The translations under genes and the position numbers were made by a program. Source: an uncultured Peptoniphilus sp. (GTDB taxonomy: Bacteria > Bacillota > Clostridia > Tissierellales > Peptoniphilaceae). Taken from it: a stretch of 64,000 nt of DNA. Positions 35,052-42,604 of this stretch are shown here, piece by piece; the stretch's first letter is position 1; each line of letters opens with the position of its first letter. The notes under the pieces were generated by a model, which was given only the letters and a program-made list of their open reading frames with translations, had not been told where the DNA came from and ran no database searches. The DNA is taken from positions 22,567 to 86,566 of the forward strand of contig NZ_CALUAA010000007.1 of the NCBI RefSeq assembly GCF_943913915.1, in the 5' to 3' direction.

Positions 35052-36149
35052 ATGTCTCAGATTAAAAAATATGCCGATCCCGTCTTACTGAGTTCCATCA
35101 TATTATTGCTTATTATCGGCTTGTTTATGGTGGCCTCCAGTTCCTGGGCAGAGGGACTTAAAGAATTCGGCGACGGCACATATTATTTTAAGCGCCACGT
35201 CGTCTTTCTCATCCTGGGTGTTATAGCCTGCATCGTCGGTTACGGTATGCCGATTAAGACCCTGAGAAAGCTGGCCATGCCCCTTTGGGTCCTCAGTATG
35301 CTGTTATGCCTGGCTCTTTTTACAGGTCTGGGTGTTACGGTTAACGGGGCTACACGTTGGTTGGCTATCCCCAAAACCAATTTTCAGTTTATGCCCTCGG
35401 ACCTGCTCAAATACACGTCGATCTTTTTTGTAGCCCATCTTTGTACGATCCACAGAAAAGGTAGAAAACGACAAGGGTTTTTACCTATTCTTTTCGTCAT
35501 CGGCGCTTCGGCAGGGATTGTTGTTATTGAGGACTTTTCATCGGCAAGTGTCATTACTATCAGCCTGATGAGTATGTTTTTTATTTCCGGCATGAGTTTT
35601 TCAGAGCTCTTCGCCATCCTTTCTATGGGAGCGATAGGAATCTACGGTTTTGTTCTTCGCGTGCCGTATCGCATGAAGCGCCTGACCTCTTTTAAAGATC
35701 CTTTCGACGATATAGCAAATACGGACTGGCAGTTAGCCAACTCTCTTTATTCCATCGGCATCGGGTCCGTCACGGGGGTGGGTTACTTTAAGGCCTATCA
35801 AACCTTTAATCGCTTGCCGGAAGCTTATAATGACTTCATCTTTGCGATCATCGGTCAGGAATTCGGTCTGATCGGAACGTCTGTGGTTATATTACTTTTT
35901 GTAGTTTTTATAACCCGAGGTTTTCAGACGATCAGGAGACAGAGAAAATTTTATGAAAAACTTGTAGCTACGGGAATCGTCGTATCCATAGGATTTCAGG
36001 CATTTTTCAATATGGGTGTTGCTGTAGGGCTTCTACCTGTTACGGGACTAACGTTGCCGTTTATTTCTTATGGTGGCACTGCCCTCGTTCTCGTTATGGG
36101 AATGAGCGGCATTTTACTAAGATTATCTGCGAAAGGAGCGTCACGTTGA
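35052..36149 (+). CDS. ftsW: Septal SEDS peptidoglycan polymerase FtsW
   Basis: 365 residues, about ten TM helices. SEDS-family glycosyltransferase working with the class B PBP. Diagnostic segments: GLFMVASSSWAEGL, RWLAIPKTNFQFMPSDLLKYT (family consensus RW...g.. .QPSE..K), LANSLYSIGIGSVTGVGYF and GLTLPFISYGGTALV near the end. Its stop overlaps the TTG of murG. The neighbouring FtsI makes FtsW the better call than RodA or SpoVE. Confidence 0.93.
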   Translation: MSQIKKYADPVLLSSIILLLIIGLFMVASSSWAEGLKEFGDGTYYFKRHVVFLILGVIACIVGYGMPIKTLRKLAMPLWVLSMLLCLALFTGLGVTVNGATRWLAIPKTNFQFMPSDLLKYTSIFFVAHLCTIHRKGRKRQGFLPILFVIGASAGIVVIEDFSSASVITISLMSMFFISGMSFSELFAILSMGAIGIYGFVLRVPYRMKRLTSFKDPFDDIANTDWQLANSLYSIGIGSVTGVGYFKAYQTFNRLPEAYNDFIFAIIGQEFGLIGTSVVILLFVVFITRGFQTIRRQRKFYEKLVATGIVVSIGFQAFFNMGVAVGLLPVTGLTLPFISYGGTALVLVMGMSGILLRLSAKGASR

Positions 36150-37243
36150 AAGTTATCCTCTCAGGTGGCGGCACAGGAGGCCATATCTATCCTGCACTGG
36201 CCATTGGTGAAGCGTTAAAAAATAAAATAGAGGATGTAGAGATTCTCTATGTCGGGAAAAAAGACAGTATGGAAGAGGAGCTGGCTAAAAAAGAAGGGTT
36301 AAAATTTGCTCCTGTGCATATTAAAGGGTTTCCCAGAAAAAAAATAAATAAAGAATCGATCCTTACTATGATGGAGTTAATAAGAGGCTTGCACGATGCG
36401 GGGGAAATTATTAAAGAGTTTAAACCTGATGTAGTCATCGGTACCGGTGGATATGTCTGTGCGCCGATTGTGCTAAAAGCACAAGGTAAAAATATAAAAA
36501 CGGTGATTCAGGAGCAAAATGCTTACCCCGGAAAGACCAATCGTCTCTTAGCGAAGCGAGTAGATCTCATCGCTTACAGTTTTAAAGAAGCGGAGCACTT
36601 CTTTCCTGAACATGTAAAAAAACTCTATACGGGCAATCCCATTCGCTCCAGTTTTCAAAAAGTACAGAGAGAAAAGGCGCTTAAGACTTTAGGTCTTTCA
36701 GATGAAAAATCCTTGGTACTTTCCTTCGGCGGTAGTGGCGGGCAGGAATCTACAAATGAAGCTGTTTTAGAAATTATGAAAGAGCATAAAGATTTGCCTT
36801 TCCACTTAATACACATTACGGGAAAAGAACATTACGAGGGTTTTGTTGAGAAAATGCCCGATGTGGATAAAAACTCCTATACCATTCTCGATTATTCTCA
36901 TCAAATTCCTGAGTTTCTCGCCGTAGCGAAACTTGTGGTGGCGTCTTCTTCCGCTATGACCCTCGCAGAAATCAGCGCAATGCACTTGCCCTCGATTCTC
37001 ATACCCAAGGCTTACACGGCGGGTAATCATCAATACCATAATGCCATGAGCTATAAAAAAGCCGATGCAGCCGAGGTCATTGAAGAAAAGGATCTGAATG
37101 GCAAAATGCTCCTTCAAACCATGGAGAAACTTCTTGGAGATGAGGAGTTATCACGCACCATGGGAGATGCTGCCTACGGACTGATTAATCCGAAGGGGAC
37201 GTATGAAATTGTAGACGCTATTTTAGAAGTGGTGTCGTCATGA
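36146..37243 (+). CDS. murG: UDP-GlcNAc:lipid I N-acetylglucosaminyltransferase
   Basis: 365 residues. Converts lipid I to lipid II at the cytosolic membrane face. Glycine-rich loops LSGGGTGGHIYPALAI (N-terminus) and SFGGSGGQESTNEA, plus GTGGYVCAPIVLKA, QEQNAYPGKTNRLLAK and SSSAMTLAEIS with IPKAYTAGNHQYHNA of the donor-sugar site. TTG start with AAAGGAG 7 nt upstream. ATGA overlap with ftsQ. Confidence 0.95.
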   Translation: MKVILSGGGTGGHIYPALAIGEALKNKIEDVEILYVGKKDSMEEELAKKEGLKFAPVHIKGFPRKKINKESILTMMELIRGLHDAGEIIKEFKPDVVIGTGGYVCAPIVLKAQGKNIKTVIQEQNAYPGKTNRLLAKRVDLIAYSFKEAEHFFPEHVKKLYTGNPIRSSFQKVQREKALKTLGLSDEKSLVLSFGGSGGQESTNEAVLEIMKEHKDLPFHLIHITGKEHYEGFVEKMPDVDKNSYTILDYSHQIPEFLAVAKLVVASSSAMTLAEISAMHLPSILIPKAYTAGNHQYHNAMSYKKADAAEVIEEKDLNGKMLLQTMEKLLGDEELSRTMGDAAYGLINPKGTYEIVDAILEVVSS

Positions 37244-38187
37244 CACAAAAAAAGCGGAGAAGAAAGAAGGAGCTTAAGCGAAAATATCGCAATCGCCGAA
37301 TTTTATTGGTCGTTTTTATTATTGCCGTCATAATCGGCGGAAGATTGTTATTTTCATCCCTTACGGCACCGGATAAAGTGGCTATTTCAGGAACTAAGGT
37401 TATTCCGAAAGCTACGATTCGTCAGATTACCGACGATTATATGAAAAAAAGTTACCTTGCTATGGACAGGAAAAGCTTAAAGAATCGTCTGGAACAATTA
37501 CCCTATGTGCAATCTGCAGATGTCGGACTTTCCTTTCCCCACACTCTTACCATCGCCGTAAAAGAAGAAGTACCCTCCGCTCAACTCTACAGCGGTGACG
37601 GGTATATTCTTGTTAATGACAAATTTAAGGCTTTAAGTAAGACGCGCTCTTATGATACAAGTTTACCGAAGATCACGGGAATACCCACTCGAGGCATCAA
37701 ACTTGGCCAGGTCGCTTTGAAAGAAACGGGAAATGAGAAAAAAATTGCTATGATTCAAGCCCTCTTCCTTTCAGAACTGAAGCAAGATATTAACACTCTG
37801 GCTATCTTGGACAGGGGAGTTAAGATTTCGTTTTCGGACGGAACGATCGTTCATATTCAAAGCTTTAACGATGCCGATTATAAAGTAAAACAATTGGAAG
37901 AAATTCGAAAAGACATGAAATTGAAAGATGAAACCTATCGTGAGATTTACCTGGATCAGGGAGACCATCCGGTTGCGGTAAAACCTTCTTCGATGGATGA
38001 GGATTTAAATAAAGAAGAAGCAGATGAGGACTTGGAGAAGAGGGAGAGTATATCTCAAAACGAAAAAAAGAGTGAAAACTCGACGAAAAAAAGGGAAGAG
38101 CGCCATAAGAAAGGATCTCAAAAGGGAGAACCTGAAGTCGATACGGAACAGGAGAAGGAAACCGGGAAAGAGGTAAAAGCGAGGTGA
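37240..38187 (+). CDS. ftsQ: Cell division protein FtsQ/DivIB
   Basis: 315 residues. Bitopic scaffold of the FtsQ-FtsB-FtsL complex. Very basic cytosolic head (MTQKKRRRKKELKRK), TM at about 20-42, POTRA domain at about 45-115 (KVAISGTKVIPKATI, LEQLPYVQSADV), beta domain to about 245, then an extracytoplasmic tail of about 65 residues made almost only of Glu, Lys, Asp, Ser and Gln. The tail is longer than I expect for DivIB. ATG overlaps the murG stop. ftsA, often next, is missing. Confidence 0.87.
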   Translation: MTQKKRRRKKELKRKYRNRRILLVVFIIAVIIGGRLLFSSLTAPDKVAISGTKVIPKATIRQITDDYMKKSYLAMDRKSLKNRLEQLPYVQSADVGLSFPHTLTIAVKEEVPSAQLYSGDGYILVNDKFKALSKTRSYDTSLPKITGIPTRGIKLGQVALKETGNEKKIAMIQALFLSELKQDINTLAILDRGVKISFSDGTIVHIQSFNDADYKVKQLEEIRKDMKLKDETYREIYLDQGDHPVAVKPSSMDEDLNKEEADEDLEKRESISQNEKKSENSTKKREERHKKGSQKGEPEVDTEQEKETGKEVKAR

Positions 38188-38198
38188 TTCGCCTTATC

Positions 38199-38227
38199 TT
38201 GACTTGTGCTGATTTTCTCTATAAAAT
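38199..38227 (+). promoter_or_regulatory. Promoter of ftsZ
   Basis: TTGACT (38199-38204), 17 nt, TAAAAT (38222-38227), in the 92-nt gap between ftsQ and ftsZ. It gives ftsZ an output independent of the long dcw transcript. Confidence 0.75.
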
Positions 38228-38279
38228 GTAATAAATTGATTTGATTTCATGGCTTATGTGCGCGATTAGGAGGATTTAA

Positions 38280-39374
38280 ATGTTGGATTTTGATATGGAT
38301 CATGAAGAATTTGCAAAAATTAAAGTTGCAGGCGTAGGCGGTGGCGGTAATAATGCCGTCAATCGTATGATTAATGCAGGCGTGCGCGGTGTGGAATTTC
38401 TTGCGATTAATACCGATCGTCAGGCGCTTAAAAATTCGTTAGCTGAGACGAAGATTCAAATCGGGGAAAAAGTCACAAGAGGTCTCGGTGCCGGCGCAAA
38501 CCCTGATATCGGTGAGCAGTCGGCTGAAGAAAGTTTAGACGAAATTCGCGAAGCATTAAGTGGAGCGGACATGGTATTTATTACAGCCGGTATGGGCGGC
38601 GGAACCGGTACAGGTGCTGCTCCTATTATCGCCGATGTGGCGAAAGACCTTGGCGCTTTAACTGTTGGTGTCGTTACAAAACCCTTTACTTTTGAAGGTG
38701 CCCGCCGTACAAAACAAGCTGTTCGTGGTATTGAAGAATTAAGAGACAAGGTCGATACCTTAGTTATCATTCCAAACGACAGGCTTTTCAATATCTCCGA
38801 TAAGAAAACCACTTTCTCGGAAGCTTTCATGATGGCGGATGAAATTTTAAAACAAGGTATTCAAGGTATCTCTGAATTAATCAGTGTTCCCAATGTTATC
38901 AACCTCGACTTTGCAGACGTTAAAACCGTTATGCACGACAAAGGAATCGCACATATGGGTATCGGTTACGCTTCCGGCGACGACAGAGCCACTGAAGCTG
39001 CCCGTAACGCCGTTGAAAGTCCCTTACTTGAAACCTCCATTCAAGGTGCAAAATCGGTTCTGTTAAACATCACCTCCGGCAACGACCTCGGTATGTTTGA
39101 AATGAACGAAGCGGCCGATTTAATTCGTTCCACTGTCGATGAAGATGCCAATATTATCTTCGGTGCCGGTATCGATGAATCCCTGAAGGACCAAGTGAAG
39201 ATCACCGTCATTGCAACGGAATTTGATCAAGAAGAAGACGATGATAAATCGAAGAAACAAACGAAAAGCTTCAGTATGTCTAAAGATGATCAAAGTGAAA
39301 AAGTGAGCGGATCCGGCAAGAAAGAAAAAGACGACGAGTTAAATATTCCGGATTTTCTTCGCAGAATGAGATAG
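38280..39374 (+). CDS. ftsZ: Cell division GTPase FtsZ
   Basis: 364 residues. Tubulin-like GTPase forming the Z ring. N-terminal VAGVGGGGNNAVNRM, the tubulin signature GGGTGTG at 106-112, T7 loop NLDFADVKTVM, and a charged linker (about 310-350) leading to the conserved C-terminal peptide LNIPDFLRRM that binds FtsA, SepF and EzrA-type partners. AGGAGG precedes the start. Confidence 0.97.
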   Translation: MLDFDMDHEEFAKIKVAGVGGGGNNAVNRMINAGVRGVEFLAINTDRQALKNSLAETKIQIGEKVTRGLGAGANPDIGEQSAEESLDEIREALSGADMVFITAGMGGGTGTGAAPIIADVAKDLGALTVGVVTKPFTFEGARRTKQAVRGIEELRDKVDTLVIIPNDRLFNISDKKTTFSEAFMMADEILKQGIQGISELISVPNVINLDFADVKTVMHDKGIAHMGIGYASGDDRATEAARNAVESPLLETSIQGAKSVLLNITSGNDLGMFEMNEAADLIRSTVDEDANIIFGAGIDESLKDQVKITVIATEFDQEEDDDKSKKQTKSFSMSKDDQSEKVSGSGKKEKDDELNIPDFLRRMR

Positions 39375-39383
39375 TAAAGTATT

Positions 39384-39416
39384 GACGTATCCTGCGGGAT
39401 ACGTCTTTTGTTTTTT
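39384..39416 (+). terminator. Intrinsic terminator after ftsZ
   Basis: GACGTATCC / GGATACGTC stem, loop TGCG, T-rich tail TTTTGTTTTTT. Confidence 0.88.
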
Positions 39417-39428
39417 AGGAGGTGAATC

Positions 39429-39893
39429 TTGCGCTGTCCCTATTGTCATCATTTGGATTCAAAGGTTGTCGATTCTCGCCCGACGGAGGAAGGCGCGTCT
39501 ATCAGGCGCAGAAGAGAGTGTATCTCCTGCGGCAGACGATTCACGACCTACGAACAGATCGAAGTGGCACCGATGACTGTCAAAAAGAAAAGCGGCGGCA
39601 TCGATGTATTTGATCGCAACAAAATATTAAAGGGCCTTATTAAGTCTTGTGAAAAGCGACCGGTAAGTTTGGAATCGATGGAGGCGGTGGTTGATGATAT
39701 TGAAGCCACGCTTCAAAGCAAAATGGTGAAGCAAATCACCAGCGAAGAAATCGGTGAGATGATTTTAGAGCGTCTGAAAGATCTCGATGAAGTAGCTTAT
39801 GTACGCTTTGCGTCAGTTTACAGGCGTTTTCAAGATATCGACAGTTTTTTAAAGGAACTTGAAGAGCTTAAAGCTCGCGATGAGCAGAAGTAG
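39429..39893 (+). CDS. nrdR: Ribonucleotide reductase regulator NrdR
   Basis: 154 residues. Represses nrd genes in response to ATP/dATP. Zinc ribbon with C3, C6, C31 and C34 (RCPYC, RECISCGRRFTTYE), then the ATP-cone domain from about 49 (VKKKSGGIDVFDRNKILKGL). TTG start chosen because AGGAGGTG is 6 nt upstream and the zinc ribbon begins at once. No nrd genes are near; in Firmicutes nrdR commonly sits by unrelated genes. Confidence 0.95.
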   Translation: MRCPYCHHLDSKVVDSRPTEEGASIRRRRECISCGRRFTTYEQIEVAPMTVKKKSGGIDVFDRNKILKGLIKSCEKRPVSLESMEAVVDDIEATLQSKMVKQITSEEIGEMILERLKDLDEVAYVRFASVYRRFQDIDSFLKELEELKARDEQK

Positions 39894-39899
39894 GTGATT

Positions 39900-41225
39900 A
39901 TGGATTTATTTGAATTTCAAATGAACAATCATCTGAAAGATACGGCACCTCTAGCCGAGCGCATGCGGCCTGTGAAACTTGAAGATTACGTGGGACAGGA
40001 CCATGTGGTCGGTCGGGGAAAATACATCGACCGTATTTTACGGGCGCGCTTTTTGCCCTCTCTTTTGTTTTACGGGCCTCCGGGAATCGGCAAGACAACC
40101 CTTGCAGAAATTGTAGCCAAGACATCGAATCGAGAGTTTGTCGCACTAAGTGCCGTAACGAGCAATGTCAAAGAGCTTCGAAGTGTTTTAGCGGAAGTTG
40201 AAGATCGGTTGGGGGGACAGGGCCGAGAAACCGTGCTTTTCCTCGATGAAATCCACCGATTTAATAAATCTCAGCAAGATGTTCTGCTCCCTTATGTGGA
40301 AAAAGGAAAGATCATTTTAATGGGTGCCACTACTGAGAATCCATATTTCTACGTTAATTCCGCCCTGCTATCACGATTGCAGGTTGTACAGCTGAATCCT
40401 TTAGACGATGAGGCGATCAAAGAGCTGTTAAAGCGAGCCATACAAGACGAGGCGCGAGGTTTCGGAAAAGAGAAGATTCAATTTGAACCGGGAGCTTTTG
40501 AAAGTATAATCGCTATGGCCGGCGGAGACGGACGTTCTGCGCTAAATCTTTTAGAGATATGTGTCCTAAGTACGCCATCGAAAGAAGACGGCGTCATTTA
40601 CATTACGGCGAAGGATGTATCGGATTCATCATTAAAACATTCCAAGCGTTACGATCGGGACGGTAATGAGCACTATGATACGATATCCGCATTTATAAAA
40701 TCCATCCGCGGATCGGATCCCGACGCCGCAGTTTTTTATCTTGCAAAAATGCTGGATTCAGGGGAAGAGCCTGAATATATTGCAAGGCGCATGATGATCT
40801 CAGCATCGGAAGACATCGGCAATGCCGATCCTTACGCCATCACCATGGCAGTCTCCGCTTTCCAGACCCTTCGAGTGATCGGCATGCCGGAGGGGAGAAT
40901 TACTCTCGCTCAAGCGGCGACGTATCTGGCTTCGGCGCCGAAAAGCAATCGAAGCTATATGGCCATTAATCGCGCCATGGCCGATGTAAAGCAGGGAGTA
41001 GGCAGAGTGATTCCGCCCTATTTGAGAGATCAACATCAACCTTTAGAAGCGTACGGAGGGTACCTTTACCCTCACGACTATCCCGGAGCTTATGTTTCGC
41101 AGCGCTACCTGCCTTTAGATATGGAAATGAAGAAATACTATGTGCCCTCGAATCGAGGACATGAAGAGATTATTAATCAATACTTAAATACATTACATCA
41201 GGAGGACGAGAGTGAAAATTCGTGA
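39900..41225 (+). CDS. rarA: Replication-associated recombination AAA+ ATPase RarA (MgsA)
   Basis: About 441 residues. Clamp-loader-like ATPase at stalled forks. LAERMRPVKLEDYVGQDHVVG, Walker A GPPGIGKTTLAEIVA, Walker B VLFLDEIHRFNKSQQD, sensor ATTENP, arginine finger region NSALLSRLQV, then a C-terminal tetramerisation domain with YRDIGNADPYAITMA-like EDIGNADPYAITMA. ATG chosen (AGGTG just upstream); a GTG two codons earlier is possible. Overlaps asnS by 14 nt. Confidence 0.93.
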   Translation: MDLFEFQMNNHLKDTAPLAERMRPVKLEDYVGQDHVVGRGKYIDRILRARFLPSLLFYGPPGIGKTTLAEIVAKTSNREFVALSAVTSNVKELRSVLAEVEDRLGGQGRETVLFLDEIHRFNKSQQDVLLPYVEKGKIILMGATTENPYFYVNSALLSRLQVVQLNPLDDEAIKELLKRAIQDEARGFGKEKIQFEPGAFESIIAMAGGDGRSALNLLEICVLSTPSKEDGVIYITAKDVSDSSLKHSKRYDRDGNEHYDTISAFIKSIRGSDPDAAVFYLAKMLDSGEEPEYIARRMMISASEDIGNADPYAITMAVSAFQTLRVIGMPEGRITLAQAATYLASAPKSNRSYMAINRAMADVKQGVGRVIPPYLRDQHQPLEAYGGYLYPHDYPGAYVSQRYLPLDMEMKKYYVPSNRGHEEIINQYLNTLHQEDESENS

Positions 41226-42591
41226 AGTATTAGAAAACTATAATGATTATTTAGATCAAACAATGGTGCTGGACGGATGGATCAAAACATCGAGAGATTC
41301 TAAGAATTTCGGTTTTATTCAGCTTACCGACGGCAGCGGATTCGACGGTATTCAAGTTGTGTATGAAGGGGATATTGAAAACTTTAAAGAAATTTCCAAG
41401 TATCCTCTCTATAGTTCCATTCGTGTAGAAGGTCAATTGGTGGAAAGCCCCGGTGCTAAACAGCCTATCGAAATCCACGCGACGAACATTGAGCCCCTTC
41501 ACTTGGCGGAAGCGGATTATCCGCTTCAAAAAAAGCGTCATACATTTGAATACTTGCGTACAAAAGCCCATCTTCGTCCGAGAACGAATACCTTCCAAGC
41601 GGTATTTCGTGTACGCAGCTTAATCGCCTTCGCCATTCACGATTTCTTCCAACAACGAAACTTCGTTTATGTTCACACGCCCATTATTACGGCCTCCGAC
41701 GCCGAAGGTGCGGGAGAAATGTTCCAAGTTACGACGCTTGATCTGAATGATGTCCCTAAAAAAGACGGAAATGTTGATTTCGAAGAAGACTTTTTCGGAA
41801 AACATGCTAATCTTACGGTAAGCGGACAATTACAGGCAGAAGCCTACGCCCTTGCTTTTAGAGATGTCTACACTTTCGGGCCCACCTTTCGTGCAGAAAA
41901 CTCTAATACCCAACGCCATGCGGCGGAATTTTGGATGATCGAGCCGGAGATGGCCTTTGCCGATCTCAATGTGAACATGGATGTAGCGGAAGATATGCTG
42001 AAATATATCATCAACTATGTCTTTGAACACGCACCCAGAGAACTTGAATTCTTTAATTCCTTTATTGATAAAGGGTTGATCGATCGCTTGAAAAATGTTG
42101 TGGAATCGGATTTCGTCCGCATCACTTACACTGAAGCCATCGATATTTTGGAAAAATGTGATCGTGAATTTAAGTATCCCGTTTCCTGGGGTATCGATCT
42201 TCAAACGGAACATGAACGCTATATTACAGAAGAAGTTTATCAAAAACCTGTCTTTATTACGGACTATCCCAAAGAAATTAAAGCTTTTTACATGAGAGAG
42301 AATGAAGACAAAAAAACTGTCGCCGCCATGGATTTACTCGTACCGGGTATCGGTGAAATTATCGGCGGGTCTCAAAGGGAAGAGCGCTTAGACGTTTTGG
42401 AAGCGAAGATGGAGGACTTGGGTTTAACCGGTGACAATTATGAATGGTATCTTGATCTGCGCCGCTACGGAAGCGTTGTTCACTCAGGTTATGGCCTAGG
42501 GTTTGAACGTGCCGTCATGTATATTACAGGCATGAAAAATATCCGTGACGTCATTCCCTTCCCGAGAACCGTAGGCAATGCAGAATTTTAG
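41212..42591 (+). CDS. asnS: Asparaginyl-tRNA synthetase
   Basis: 459 residues, class IIb. OB anticodon-binding domain at about 15-110 (LDGWIKTSRDSKNFGFIQL), motif 2 FGPTFRAENSNTQRHAAEFWMIEPEM and motif 3 GYGLGFERAVMYITG. FRAENSNT and the lack of an AspRS insertion favour Asn over Asp. GTG start with AGGAGG 7 nt upstream, inside the end of rarA. Encoded next to leuS. Confidence 0.95.
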   Translation: MKIREVLENYNDYLDQTMVLDGWIKTSRDSKNFGFIQLTDGSGFDGIQVVYEGDIENFKEISKYPLYSSIRVEGQLVESPGAKQPIEIHATNIEPLHLAEADYPLQKKRHTFEYLRTKAHLRPRTNTFQAVFRVRSLIAFAIHDFFQQRNFVYVHTPIITASDAEGAGEMFQVTTLDLNDVPKKDGNVDFEEDFFGKHANLTVSGQLQAEAYALAFRDVYTFGPTFRAENSNTQRHAAEFWMIEPEMAFADLNVNMDVAEDMLKYIINYVFEHAPRELEFFNSFIDKGLIDRLKNVVESDFVRITYTEAIDILEKCDREFKYPVSWGIDLQTEHERYITEEVYQKPVFITDYPKEIKAFYMRENEDKKTVAAMDLLVPGIGEIIGGSQREERLDVLEAKMEDLGLTGDNYEWYLDLRRYGSVVHSGYGLGFERAVMYITGMKNIRDVIPFPRTVGNAEF

Positions 42592-42604
42592 AAAGGGCAC
42601 ACCC

